A program made the position numbers and the translations under genes. Shown here one piece after another: positions 11,586 to 24,300 of a DNA stretch of 64,000 nucleotides. How positions within the stretch are numbered: position 1 is the stretch's first letter; every line of letters starts with the position of its first letter. The DNA is from Serpula lacrymans var. lacrymans S7.9. Taxonomy: Eukaryota; Basidiomycota; Agaricomycetes; Boletales; Serpulaceae. The stretch lies in NCBI RefSeq assembly GCF_000218685.1, contig NW_006763293.1, positions 304,720-368,719 on the forward strand, given 5' to 3'. The notes under the pieces were generated by a model that saw only the letters and a program-made list of their open reading frames with translations, was not told the origin of the DNA and did not search any database.

Positions 11586-14105
11586 ATGTCTTCGAAATCC
11601 GACACCGTCAAGGTCGACAACCTCGACACCGTAGATAACGAAAGTACCTCAATCATTGACCAGGATGCACTGCAGCTGGTAATAAAAATCAGGGCCAGCT
11701 GGGAGGCACCCACCTTGTAGGCCGTGACGCGCTTTGGCATTACTGTGAAAATCGGTAACGTCAATTTATAATGGTGAACTGGAATGGCTGCGGGTATCCA
11801 TGTTCGTGGATTTAACGTCCTTGAAACGATGCAGGTTCAGTAGAACACTCGCTCATCAATCATGGCGTTAGAAAAGCAACATGGATTGAGATTATACCGC
11901 TTGAACCTGATCAGCGCTCATACCTGCGTAGGGAAGCCCCCAGTGTCGCTTTCTTTCTCTCAGCTCCTTACGGGGGAGCCATACATGTCATGCTGACTTT
12001 CCGTTCTTTTGGTTACGATCTTACAGCAACAGCTCGGTTACAAACAGGTAAGATAGCACCATCGTTGAATATGATATCGCCCTGTTTACCAATCGTGTGC
12101 TAGCAATTACATCGCAGTTGGCATTTCATTGAGAGTTTTGCCGCAAGTTTCGTCGCCTTGAATTTTATCGGCGGTGTAAGGTAAATACACCATCCCTTCG
12201 CGCATTATACCCATATGTAACCTTGTCCCCTCAGATCTGTTCTTTTCATAGGACTTCTTGCCGGTGGTCCTGCTGCCATATGGTGACTTGTGCTTTTTGT
12301 AGTGTTCCGGACGCATCTAAAAATTGCTAGGTCGTCATACCTAATTACTCTCGTATTCATGTTCATAACTGCGGCCGTTCTTGCCGAGATATGTTCTGCG
12401 TTACCTTTGAGCGGCTCTATCTATATCTGGGCCGCTGAAAGTGCTGGACCAAAATATGCCAGGTTTTTTGGATTCCTTGTGGCGTGGTGGTCGTGCACGG
12501 CGTGGATGACCTTTACTGCCAGCAACTGCCAGGTACGGAATCTTCTATTTTTCCACGTCCTATATCTTGACTTCTGCTTCCCAGACAACCGCCAATTATA
12601 TTGTTTCTTTACTTGCTGTCTGGGAGGTAGATTATCCTGGAGGTGTAGGAAACGATAATATTCAATGGCGCGCTTTGATCTGGGCAATATCGGAAGGAAT
12701 GCTTCTCCTATCGGTGGCCATCAATTATCTTCCCCCGAGGATGTATTCTGCCATTTTCAAATTTTCTGTTGGCTTGATGATGCTGGATTTTTTCTTGTGC
12801 CTGATCTGGCTACCTATTGGTGTATCTCAAACTTATGGATTTCGCAGTGCTAAAGAAGTATTCACCGTTACCTGTAAGTTTGTCGAAAAAATTCATGCCA
12901 CCGCTTCATCTGACCGTGATACATAGACAATGGCACGGGAGCACCAGCAGGATGGAATTGGATATTATCTCTGTGCGTGAATCATGGTTAATTATCCTCT
13001 CAAGCTATTGAAAAAAAATATACAGTCTTTTCACGGCCGGCACTTTAACCGGCTTTGATGCTTCTGGACATATTGCTGAAGAGACGATGAACGCCAGGTA
13101 AGCCTTTCCTTATGGAGACATCATTTGTACAATTCTTGAATAATCTCTGCGTACAGCGTGGTTGCAGCCAAAGGTATTCTATGGAGCGCCATAGCCACCG
13201 GCGTTCTAGGTTTCATTACTACTATACTCTTCCTCTTCTGCACACCTGATTTGAATACGGTATTTGCTCTCGATGCTCCACAACCATTTGTCCAAATCTA
13301 CGCACTAGCTCTCGGCAAGAAAGCTAGTATCTTTATGACACTCATCGCCTCACTAGGTCTTATCATGGTGCGTGCATAAACATTTTCAAAAAGAAATCTG
13401 TTTAACCCCAGTCCTTTGAATCCGTAGAATACGACTGTGTCTATTGTGGCCGCGTCGCGACTTATATTCGCAGTAGCCCGAGATGGCGTTTTACCATTAT
13501 CCCCCTGGATTGGGAGCGTCGATTCGAAGGGACAGCCACGGAATGCTGTCACTGTCATTTACATATTTGCTGCAGCTTTACTCTGTACCATCCTTCCCAG
13601 CCAGGTTGCTTTCACCTCTCTCGTCTCTGCTGGCGGTGTTCCCACAATAGCTGCCTATGCGCTAATTGCTATGCTTCGCCTGACTCTGACACCCGACCAC
13701 TTCAAGTCATCGCATTATAATTTAGGCAGATATGCGAAACCTTTCTACGCATCAGCAGCAGCTTTCAATATCCTGGTTTTCGCGGTGAGTCTCTTAAATC
13801 TCGAATGCAGTCAGCTTTAGGGGTCCTGAATGTTGTCGTTTTCAGGTTGATATATCCCCTTTCTATTTCCCTGTTACAGCTGAATCATTTAACTTCGTAA
13901 GCTTTGAATATTTACTAATACTGGTATGCAGAATTAATGCCAGCATTTTCTCTAGGCCGTTGTCATATTCGGTGCTGTATCCATCTTCGCCGTTCTGAGT
14001 TGGTATTTCATGCCAGAGCACAAGTGGCTGAGGAAAGAACAGTTGATGCGGGCGCTGAATGCAGCCGATGGTATAGAAGAGGAGCATGTTGCGGAAGACA
14101 ATTGA
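11586..14105 (+). CDS. Amino-acid/GABA-type permease (APC superfamily)
   Basis: Plasma- or vacuolar-membrane transporter of the amino acid/choline group (yeast Uga4/Hnm1-like). The spliced protein starts MSSKSDTVKVDNLDTVDNES, then LGYKQ, SFAASFVALNFIGGVR and IGLLAGGPAAIWSSYLITL. These are followed by AEICSALPLSGSIYIWAAES, FGFLVAWWSCTAWMTF, GFDASGHIAEETMNAS, AASRLIFAVARDGVLP and FTSLVSAGGVPTIAAYALI. About twelve hydrophobic segments are present. The Ala-Glu, SGSIY/W and GFDASGH-EET blocks are hallmarks of this fungal group. The first intron would be about 345 nt (11679-12023), much longer than the others, so the N-terminal exon is less certain. Ends in a hydrophilic tail with EEEHVAEDN. Convergent with ICP55, with 77 bp between the stops. 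Substrate unknown. Confidence 0.9.
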
Positions 14106-14182
14106 AAACAAGAAGCAACAAAATGTTGTGCTAATTAAGAAAGTTGCTATATCTTGTATACCTTTCAAAGTCATGCAGCTCT

Positions 14183-16505
14183 TTAGATAGCTTCCAATCC
14201 CAGGAGTCCTTGACATGCTCCTTCAACGTCCACAATCTAAAATAAATCACTTAGACTTGCTCTAGAAATGTTTTAATGATCGTACCTCTTTTGGGGCATT
14301 TACGCTGATTACTGTTGGGTAATCTTTGCCTACTAATACCTCGTCCTATGGAATATATATGAGATTATGATATGCCCAAACGATGATACCATGTTTCTAA
14401 CCTCAATCCGTATGCCAATGTTGTGGAAGTGTTTTGGAAATTGAGGCAAAGGCGGGACGTAAATACCTGATAGCAATGTAAGCTAATCAAACAGGCCTGA
14501 TAAATCCTTGTTGGACATGTTCCTCACCTGGCTCCACAGTGATGATCATACCTGCTTTCAAGCTACATCCAGCGGCAAGTTACGATCACCAAATAGTTTA
14601 TCGTGCGAGGAATGTTCCACTTACTATTCACCTCGATCAAAGTTACTCGATTCGTGCAAGTCTGCCAAATTCACATAGTGATTAGCTTGCCAAGTAATCT
14701 ATCAATTGAATGGGTGGGGACTTGCCGATTCCGATTGGATGGCCGAGGAAATGAGGATAGAGAATTCTTTCGAGATCTCCTGTGCGAAGCTGAAAGCCAA
14801 TCTGGCCAAGCCCTTGTTTGAGAAGATCGCAAGATTTGCGATGGAGTTCGTAGAGATTCAAACGGTGAGATTCGGTGCACATTTGAATCAGGGCTTTTTG
14901 GACGGAGAGAACGACGGAGTAAAGCTCCTTTTGTGGAGCTGTGAATGTTCCAGATGCAGGGTATGTACGGGCTGAAATTACGTTGAGAATAGCAAGAGAT
15001 AGTATTGAGAAGTGTAGTGCTCACTGAGATCTGACGCATAACCACTGGCATAACCAGATTAGTACAGTAATGAAAGTGATAAGATCGGAATACGAACTTA
15101 TATTCACAACCAGCATCAACAAGGATCATCTCATCCTCTTTGACAACGTGATTGTTAGATGTGTAGTGAATTATTAAAGCATTGGGCCTATCAGATCCGT
15201 GATTAACAGACACACTCGATCAAGTACTGCTACTTACCCGGACGCGACTACGGGCACGTATGCCAAGCGTTGTGATCCAGAGAGACAGCACAGATATTCA
15301 AAATGGGCCGCAAGCGCAGATTCTGGAATGCCAGGTCGTGTGAAGCGCATGGTCTTGTATTGTTAGTAATCGGAGATTTAGCACTGTGCCTCGTAGTTTT
15401 CTTGGAAGCCTACCTTTGCAAGCGCACTTCCACTGATATCAGCAGCTGCCCTCATTATCCTTTGTTCGTGCTCACTCTTGGTCGCTCTCATTCTTGCAAG
15501 GAGGGGGGCCAATGGCTTGCGCCGGGAGTTTGAGAGAGACTCTAGTATGGAGTCGTACTCTGAACGCGGGGCCACTGCTGGTGATAAATATTTAAGCAAC
15601 GATTTGGGCGATCGCACACCTCTCCGAGGTTGTACATCAACAAATACGTTAGAGTACAAGTTGATGAGTGATCTAAGTTGGGCTGGAAAGTCATTGATTG
15701 ACTGTGCATGATCAGCTTTGAACAGAGTAGCAACATCCTGGAAGTTTGTCCTAAGAATAATAACAGTGAATTTGGAGCTAGAAGAGTTAAATATAAATAT
15801 ATTATACCTGGCACCATCCCACTGCTCTTTCGCGGGATCTTTGCCTACAGAGAATATAGTCATTCTATATCCTCTCGACGTTGAGTTCTTTTCTGCATAA
15901 TATGGAACATGAGAAGAATCCCCGAGGGTAAAAGGTAATCATGTACCGAGAATTACGGCCGAATCTGGCTCTTCGAATCCAGTAAGATACCAGAAATCAG
16001 ACGCTTGTCGATACTTGTAACTTGAAAAAGAAAAACAATGAGTGAACGAACATATATTATGTACCATGGACGAACAATATGCCTATATGAGTGGTGTCAA
16101 GGTTATCCGTTCAGGTAGTGTAGGCACCGGCACTTACTACCACTCATGTATTTTATCGGTGCGGAGACAGATACTACGACGCTGTTGGGAGGCAAACTAT
16201 CTATTAGGGCCTTGCGACGTCTCTCGTACTCTTCTGCTGGTATTCCAGGAGTCAATTCATCCCTTTTCACTGCAATTGGGTGTCTGCCGTTAACTACCGA
16301 AAGTGTATACCATCCGAAAGGGCTTACGAAGGTGGGGGTGGGACTGAAAGAGAGGTTGGCCATAGCTTGAAGGCTTTGATATAGAGTCTATAGATGCCTC
16401 TGTTGCATATTTACGGGCTTGAGTGCACAAACGAATGGGCGGGATAGAAGCAGAGGAATGTATTACCCTCGCAGTGGTATTTGCCAGAGCAGAGCGGAGA
16501 GACAT
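14183..16505 (-). CDS. ICP55: Mitochondrial intermediate-cleaving aminopeptidase ICP55 (aminopeptidase P family)
   Basis: Metallopeptidase that removes one residue from mitochondrial proteins after presequence cleavage, stabilising them by the N-end rule. The start MSLRSALANTTARVIHSS is a basic, Ser/Ala/Arg-rich mitochondrial presequence. Next come HPHLLKRDELTPGI (joined across an intron), EEYERRRKALIDSLPPNS, and the creatinase N-domain with DFWYLTGFEEPDSAV. The pita-bread domain shows the five metal ligands in order: Asp in VDAGCEY, Asp in GYASD, His in HFLGHPIGIDLHESS, Glu in ITVEPGIYVPP and Glu in GIRIEDE. At least one intron (14662-14725) uses a GC donor. Roughly 500 residues, as expected. 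Divergent from the lipase gene at 16708 across about 200 bp. Confidence 0.95.
14662..14725 (-). other. GC-AG intron in ICP55
   Basis: A 64-nt intron with donor GCAAGT and acceptor TTTGGCAG. Removing it turns HFLGHPIG directly into IDLHESSNFDR, the conserved metal-ligand region of the peptidase. No GT donor within about 15 nt restores the frame. Confidence 0.85.
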
Positions 16506-16707
16506 AGCATCTCATACGCTAGGGTTAGGGTCTGATAAAATATGAAAGAGGCCGTGGGAATATAAATGGGTCGGTATCACATGGCTGGAGAAAGAACAAG
16601 TAGCAATGTGGATTTATGTCAGGACAGCTGGCTCTGACCTTATGCATGGACTCGTGCTATCCTAGTACTACATATTGGCCATCCTCAGTCTTTATACCTC
16701 ATATACC
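16506..16707. promoter_or_regulatory. Divergent promoter ICP55 / DAG lipase with TTAGGG motif
   Basis: The 202 bp between two ATGs. At 16520-16530 it carries TAGGGTTAGGG, two telomere-type units, 15-25 bp upstream of the ICP55 start. This resembles sites bound by Tbf1/TRF-type factors in other fungi; binding here is inference. Confidence 0.45.
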
Positions 16708-19299
16708 ATGGGCTGCGACTGGGAGACATTTGGCAGACGTGGTCTCGACGTTGCCTCAGCATTCTCTTCTATAGGATTTACTGCAGCTAAATCAAGCACA
16801 AGACTAGGCGTGAGTCCACATTGATATTTCATACACGCAACATCTCTTTATCTAGATCACTCTAGTTTTCTGTCGCCCGGACGATAGCTTCAAGCATAGT
16901 TGGTCTGACCGCTACAACCGTTGACCATACCTTATTCGGTGGTAGCATGGTCACAAGCCCCGTGTTGGAGGGAGCCATGTCTACTGCCATCAATTTCGCA
17001 GAGAATCTTACCCTTGCTCCTATATTTCTTGGCGAATACATAACATCTGCCTCCTTTTCAGCAGCACACAGCTCAATTGATATCCTGTCTATAATATTTC
17101 CCGGTAGCAGTGAGGCCTCCTTCTCACTTGCCTCGTTCATCACACTCGTTAAGAGGGAATGGGATTACCCTGCGTTTGGTACCAATCTACCGGATAAAAG
17201 GTATGGTGTGACCGAAGTTGCAAAAGCTTTGGTTGCCTGGATTTCTCTCCAAGGTGTCACTCAGGAGTGGCAGGAGAAACAATGGTTTAGCCATCTCCGG
17301 GAAATCGAAGTCAAAGGCTCATCGGCCGAATCTCGTTTGAAGCGTGTACCATCCCGCGTTCGTGTAACATCAGACGTCATATTTCCTGGTCATATAGGTC
17401 AACTTATTTCTGCTGATATCGGAGAAGCCCCAGCATCCCCATATGGCCGAGCTCGTTCCTCGAGTACGCTCTCTAGAGCTCGGTTCTCAATATCTTCAAT
17501 ATGTTCGTCTCAAGGAAAGGATGCATGGAAAGACACATGTTTCGACGTCCCACAGAAAACGATATCAGAAGTTAAATCAGATTTACGCCGTTTCTCCAAG
17601 ATGGTCCTAGCAGGATATGGTGGTGCTAGTCTTCTATTCTTTGGCATATCATCAGATTTTACATCACCCTTCAAGGCGGCCGCGAGGCCCTCGAATCTCA
17701 GTGAGAAAGATGTCGAAGAGGCTCAACTAGAAAGTGCCATCAATGCGTCGGAGGCCGAAGCGGTTGGTGGTGGTGCAGCACCATCAACGTCGTCATATCT
17801 GGAAAACTCAAACTACTCGTGGTGGGACATCCTCATGGGGAAGCATGATAAAGAGATATTTGAAAGATCTATCCACGACAGCCAGGCAGGCGTACAGGCC
17901 AAGATTCGTGCTACAGCTGTGGTTGGCATTGAACCTCATATGCCAAGATTCTGGGTCCTCACTGATCACGGAAGGCAACAAGTCGTCCTAGTTCTTCGAG
18001 GTTCGTGCTAAAGAATATACTTGTAAGATACTTCCCTAGCTTACTTTTTGCTTTGCGTGTGGATACTCAGGAACAATGTCGCTCAACGAGCTTGCAGTGG
18101 ATCTCACTTGCGAACCTACTACTTTTGAGCCTGCTACTACCTTACACCACGATCATGACGAGCGCCTTCCGGGGACACCAGCCAAGACAAGTCGCAGGCG
18201 TGCCTCTCAGCAGTCACTATCATCCAACTCACCTCCACACTACCAAGTACACAGCGGCATGCTTAGAATGGCACGAGTGATGGGCGAGGTTGGAAAACCT
18301 GTTCACCTAGCTGTTATGGATGCCCTGATCCGATATCCTGATTACGGTTAGTCATCTTTCAACATCGAATTACTACCCGCGTGACTCTTACCTGATGTTG
18401 TGCGTCTTCATTACAGAACTTATTCTGTGTGGTCATAGTTTGGGTGCTGGGGTAGCTACTCTCCTGGGTCTGGTAAGACACCACAATATGACAGAGATAA
18501 TGAGTATACAGTCTCATTATGCACTTGTAGATGTGGGCAGACCCAACGACGTGTCGTACGGTGTACTCGAGTGGTCTTCCAGTTGACCGTCCCGTGGCTG
18601 TTTATGCCTTTGCACCTCCGTACGTCAAAGCTCTTTCTCTTTTTATTCTCCTGTTTAATGAAAGCTCATGCTCTGGGCAATTAGATGTTTTACTGATGCA
18701 GCATTGAGTCGGCTAGCGAAAAAGCTTGTCACTTCATTTGTGTACTCTGATGATGTTGTATCTCGACTATCTCTTGGATCAGTTCGAGACATCCGAAACG
18801 CTGCACTATCGTTATGCGATGCGAATGAGCGAACGGGTGGTACTGAGGGCTATACGGTCGTGACAAGGGCTGCACGAAGGTGGAAAGCAGGTCTTGGGTC
18901 ACCAGACGATCCGAAATGGGTTGGTCTCATATATCCCTATCTCCTTCGACAAGTATCGCTGACAGTCATTAGTTTCTCGCTGTACGGAAGACACTCGAAG
19001 CCAACATGCATATGGCCGACCTGTTCCCTCCTGGCCGAGTGTTATGGGCTATAAGAGACATAGACTTACATCCTTCTCATAGACTATCACCTAAGGGATC
19101 GAAGAAAGAGCCCGATAAACCAAGACTTTTTGAAGTGCTGGATGTCGAGAAAATCTATTCTCAAATCGTTTTTTCTCGAAATATGCTTAGGTATGGCATC
19201 TCATCACAATCTTTTCCCTCTTGTTCAAATATGCTTATATCTGGTTTTAGTGCACATCTCCCGCACCTGTACGATCGAGTTTTGCATGAGTTACTGTGA
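16708..19299 (+). CDS. Class 3 lipase, sn1-specific diacylglycerol lipase-like
   Basis: Serine hydrolase probably acting on diacylglycerol or other intracellular lipids. The start MGCDWETFGRRGLDVASAFS is joined by a phase-0 intron to FSVARTIASSMVGLTATTVD. Hydrophobic segments follow, then the polar stretch SLQGVTQEWQEKQWFSHLRE. The alpha/beta-hydrolase core contains VLVLRGTMSLNELAVDLTCE and, across an intron, YELILCGHSLGAGVATLLGL with the nucleophile Ser in GHSLG (near 18432). AVYAFAPPCFTDAALS, FVYSDDVVSRLSLGSVRD (probable catalytic Asp) and SAHLPHLYDRVLHELL (probable catalytic His) complete it. About seven introns; the last one supplies the serine of SAHLPH. Upstream Met codons were not preferred because this start splices in phase. 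Convergent with SPT4. Confidence 0.92.
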
Positions 19300-19511
19300 T
19301 TTATGTTTGCTGTGCAAGGGGGTTCTAATGGTATTTGGATACCCCATACAACGAGGAACTGGATGGAATGGATAACAATCAGCCATTGTGCTAATAGTAT
19401 ACCATCATGTATATCACATACAGATATATTTAATAATGCTTTATTTTCACCGTAAAGAACTGGAGAGAGATGGTAGTATAACAGGGGTAAAGAACACTGG
19501 GATGGTTTGGC

Positions 19512-19986
19512 TCAATCTTGGTCCGTCTGGTCTCGTGGACGGTACTTTATACCGCGACTCTCGAGCTCTGCCTCGACATCTTCTGGAATGCGTCCCTTGA
19601 CGCGGGCAGCGTACATACCTCGGACATATTTTGCTGGAGAGCAAAGCGAGATGAGCAGATGAAGTTAACAGGCTCAAGCAAGCCTGCTTACATGTTCTCT
19701 GCCACCGCGCCACCCAACTCGACTCTGGATCAATGACAGCAATGATTCCGTCGAAGTATGTAGTTGTGCAGACACCTATTCGGTCGGGGGAGCCTTTCAT
19801 CTATAAGGGTGCCAGATTATGGAAAGCAGGGGTTCAGACGGACATGCTGTACAAGTAACTTACCTGCATCAGTTCTTCACAATTTGGACAGCCATTTTTT
19901 CTGAAATCCATTGGATGCTGAACAATTGAACATAGCAAACAAGCACGGAGCTGCTTTGACTTTGCCTGGGATGGTATAGAGGCCAT
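19512..19986 (-). CDS. SPT4: Transcription elongation factor SPT4
   Basis: Small zinc-binding subunit of the Spt4/5 (DSIF) complex, which keeps RNA polymerase II processive. Three exons encode about 118 residues, matching human SUPT4H1 (117). The N-terminal KSKQLRACLLCSIVQ and NGCPNCEEL supply the four zinc cysteines. The second exon holds TTYFDGIIAVIDPESSWVAR, and the third KYVRGMYAARVKGRIPED and ESRGIKYRPRD. The introns follow LMQ and WQRT. Divergent from BIG1 across 146 bp. Confidence 0.96.
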
Positions 19987-20132
19987 GAGTGAATAGCAGT
20001 AAAGTGTAGAGTTACGGTGTGGCTGAAAGATGCGAGGTCGACGGTGGACCTCTTGATTACATAAGGAGGGACCTCTCCATTTCTGCTCGCTCGGGTCCAA
20101 CTTGAATGTTACAAGCTGCTAATTCACAGAAA
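19987..20132. promoter_or_regulatory. Short divergent promoter SPT4 / BIG1
   Basis: Only 146 bp separate the two ATGs, so 5' UTRs and core promoters must overlap or be very short. No motif assigned. Confidence 0.5.
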
Positions 20133-21163
20133 ATGGCCTCTCGTGCTATAATCCTCGCATCTCTCTTTTGCGCGGCCGGAGTCTCTGCATTTTCTGATAC
20201 ATCACCGTTCGTAGCATGGTCATCTCACAAGTACATTCCCTTTTATTGCATGCAACAGCTCCACACTGAATGAACCTTCGTTGCAGATCAGACGTGCTCG
20301 AACTTCTACCCGTAAAGTCTGCACTCAGTTCGGACGCTTTGCTTGGTAGCATTTTCTCGCACAACGACATCTGTGACTACGATGCCATTGTAGTCATTGA
20401 CCAGCCTGGGGTGCGTCACGTTCCGCTGCTCGTCGACTGTGCTGTATCCTCATTTGCATCCTAGCTGCGCAGCTCTGACCTGCGAACACTCCCAGCATCC
20501 TCCATTCTGGCGAGGTCGCTGAGCTCAGCCCCTTCTTCTCGTCAATTCCAATACATGAAGCATGGGCCCAGCTCCTCTTTGGCGGATGTCGCTGAAATGA
20601 TATCCAGTCGATGTGGGTCTCGGCGTATCGACATGGTCCCCGGGCAAGGAGCAGCCAATCTAGAGGAGGGTCCAAAGCACGTTGTCTGTATGAACATGCC
20701 ACACTTGGAAGAGAGCGTCGAATTCAGAAAGGCGTCCATGCTTGATCACGGTAGGCTTCACTTTTCACCCCTCAAGGGGCCGGTTCTGATGTATCGCTAT
20801 TCCATAGAATCCCGGATTTCTAGCGAACTCGCCAACATCGGTGCAGCTTTCCCAAAACACCTCGTTGTGCTCACTGGTTCGCCCGTTGGACTCTTCAGTA
20901 GACAGGCTTCTGGGTACGACTCTCCTGCTCCGGAGTTGAATGGTTCGGCCCTACAGAGCCACGCCGACTTCAAAGCACCCGCTGGTGGCATACTCAAACG
21001 ATATCAGCTCCTCACACCTGCCTTGATCACTACGCTTTTGATCACATTCTTCGTCCTCGTGCCCATAGTGATGCTAGGCGTTTCAACATTGTCGAGTATA
21101 CAATCGCCTTTGCGCTTGGAAGCACCAAAGGGCTATAATGCTCAGGAGAAGAAGGTTCAATAA
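20133..21163 (+). CDS. BIG1: BIG1-family ER type I membrane protein
   Basis: ER membrane protein of the BIG1/VOA1 family, needed in yeast for beta-1,6-glucan synthesis or V-ATPase assembly. The protein begins with signal peptide MASRAIILASLFCAAGVSAF, then SDTSPFVAWSSHK. After introns it continues SDVLELLPVKSALSS, YDAIVVIDQPG, LRSSDLRTLPASSIL and HLVVLTGSPVG. Near the C terminus is one membrane helix (ITTLLITFFVLVPIVMLGVS) followed by a short Lys-rich tail ending EKKVQ. About 290 residues in four exons. The luminal domain plus C-terminal helix match the family; sequence conservation in this family is low, so the name rests on the architecture and a few motifs. Confidence 0.8.
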
Positions 21164-21340
21164 TAATACTACGTTATGTATTACCCGGATATCCCGTTGA
21201 AATAAGAAGGTGTACATACAACAAATAATGCGATTGATACTTATGGATACAGTATGAAAGTATGAATGGACAATGCGGTAAACTAGTCGACCATGACAAC
21301 AACAAAAAATTAGCAAGAAATAAGAAAACAAGATAGCAAT

Positions 21341-24300
21341 TTACTCCACGTCTCCTTGCGTCAGTGCACCATGCATGGTTTCCAGAGCAGCAAGATGAAA
21401 CGGTAAAATAGGGTTTGCACGAAGCCTGTGAGTGGACTCTGAGAGTACAGCCAGCTCATGAAAGTTACGAGTGACGTCCTTATGTGTTTCATGGTCCGAT
21501 GTACTCAGCGATGAGTTGGGTGATTTCATGGAGTGAAGCAGATGTATATGGATCATAGTAATCGCCGTGTGCCCCGAGGCCGCTGGTGCGCGTATGAGCA
21601 TGGTGGTCGATAGTGGCATTACACCTAACGTGTCGCGTGGAGGCATCTCCTCGTTATCTGGGATAGTCGACACATCGGCACCATCTCGTGTAGCAGAAGA
21701 GAGGGGTGACATCAAAGGCATCGGTGACGGACTAAATAGCGCGTAGGTAGTCGCAGAGACGTCCAGATATATGTGTTTCGTACAATCCTTTCCGGGTGAT
21801 CGCTTCGGCGTACTGGGGTTCACGCTACTCTTGGGCGATATGAAGGTCCATGGCATGCCTTGGTCGACGGAAAATAGGGAGACATAGAAAGGAGGTAATT
21901 CGCTACATGCTGGGACCACTGTAGCTAAATGACTTGACCAAGCTAGTATATAAATATAAGTTTCATATGTCCAACTTTCAGTAGGCAAAGAAATGACATA
22001 CCATTTAACTCGTTCTCACTCATGGAGCCTAATTTAGTAAAAATCAGACGCCATTCAATATTTGCCTTCCGAGCAAATTGCACCGCGAATTTCCACACTT
22101 GCTCCACCACAAATGCTTCCCAATCGCCCTGGATTAACCAGACTCCAAGATCGTGCGCTTCACCCCTTTGATCGACACAAGCAGCAATCAGCCATTTCCC
22201 ACACGCCGACGTCTGATAACCGATATGCAGAAGAGTATGACGGTCCACTACGTCGAGCGTGCGTGCCGGGCTCTGTAAAGTGAAGCTGACTCGATTACAT
22301 AACGGTCGGGCGAGAGTGAAAGGCTGCTCTTGGAAATAATTTCGAATTCTCTCTCCGTTCTCAGAAAATCGTCGTGACATGTACCTATCGACGGGTTGTG
22401 GAACGCGGCGGTAGACGGAGTAGCACAGCGCTTCGATATCCATGTCTTGATTGGTAGAACTACCCACAGACCTTATGAGCCGCTCGGGTACGAATTGAAA
22501 AAGAATCTGAGCTTCCGAGTATGTTTTCTGTGCTCGCTTTACAGCGGAAAAAACTTGTCGAAGGAGTGGCGAGGCCAGCGACATGGCTGTATCTGGAGTG
22601 ACGATGTAGAACACCAGACTTGACTGAGAGGTCGGTAAACTAGCGACGAAAGAGGCTATATAGAGTGAAATATGAGATAGGTTCTGCGTTTATAAAGGAA
22701 CGGTACATACCAAGAGACTTGCGAAACGAGTCGAACCGTAAAGGCATAATCCCATCTTTTGGGCAGCCAGTGCAGCTTCCAGGTACGTGAGTGCCTAGTT
22801 GTTTCGCCTGCAAAAGAGACGTTACCATCACCACTTTAGTTTTTCCACATCACAAATGTTAAGACGATGTCGAACTTACCGTATACATGACAGATATGCT
22901 ATTGAGCCACCCCTCTGCTTGGTTCTGTTTCTCTGGCCCTTCCTCGTCGAACAACACAAAAGCAATTATGTCCTTCTTCCCTCCAAGTGGTCCTAATCCT
23001 AATTTCTCCCAGAAACGTATTGCAGATGGAAGAACTTGGATCACTGAATCGGATTTACAAATCGAAAACATGGGCGGTTCCAATTTCTGGAGCACTGTCT
23101 CTTCCAATTGGGAAGTATGTTCTGTTTCTGTTCATTGTCTCAGTCACGAAAAAAGAGCCAGAGGATTGAGCACACATACTAAGTTGAAACAGGGTCTGTA
23201 GATCAAGAGGGCCCTCCATGTCCGGAACGTCTTTCACCAGTTGAACCAAGGTACTAACGTCTGATTTCCATATTTCTGATGTCGGTCTAACAGAGGCAGA
23301 AAGAAAGTTTGACCGCCAAGCATCGGCCCATACACTATTCTCCACCATCTCACTAGCCACCATATATCCAGCCGCCTCCAGAAATTTAGACTTTTCAGAA
23401 GCCGTCCCCAACGCTGCAGCGGGAGAGACAGGTGTGGGAACAGACGTTGGAGCTACAGTGGGGATATTGGTCGGAGCGACTGCTGCACCTGGGGGTCTGA
23501 GGGGATTGCTCAGTGGTAACAAGAGAGAGTGATGAAAATATGTATGCAATAAAGTAGGACCCATAGGTAGATAGGCTGGAGGTGGGGTGGAGGTTCTGGA
23601 AGCCACTGGCAGGTCGTCAATTTCAACATCATCGTCTTCCGATTCTGCATCAGACTTGTTCTCTTCAACGTCGTCAACAACGTTGCTACTGACCCAATCT
23701 TCGTGTTCGCGCTTCCAAGACGAAAACGACTTGTGATCTCGAGAACCCTGATCAAAACTTTTCCTCTTGACGCCGATCAACTTGCGCACAACACCAATTC
23801 GGGGGTCTGTGACTGCGTTATACCTGAGCTTCCAACCCTGAAGATGTAGCGGGGAAGATGATAGTGGTATAGGTTCCGTTCTATCTTCTTCATCAGGCGG
23901 ACTAGGTAACGCAAATTTACCAAACGTATATTTCCCATCAGCTATCCTGTGACTATTCGCAAACGGAATGGGATCGAAAATATTCGAATTCGACGAAGTT
24001 GGTCTGTAGGCATCAGAACCATAGACATGCACATTTGGGGTCACAGGCGCCGAATGAGACGAGGGGGTCTTCCCAGGAGAGGGAGGCAGCAAATCTGGTG
24101 CTGGGGGTATCACATCATGCGCATGAGGATGGTCAATGAATCGAGGGGAATAGCCTTCGGCCAAAGCACCGGGATTCCATGGTGGAAAATGAAGCTGCCC
24201 AGGGGTGGGTGGTGGTCCAGGGCCTGAGCCTGAGCCTGAGAAATGTATCCCATCCCCGTAGGTTGGCGGGGAGAGACCTAATGGAGCAGGGCCCGCGGCA

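Noticed and set aside
15965..15985. TTCGAATCC resembling a tRNA B box
   Set aside because: It lies in the ICP55 exon encoding the GFEEPDSA segment; no A box or cloverleaf can be built around it.
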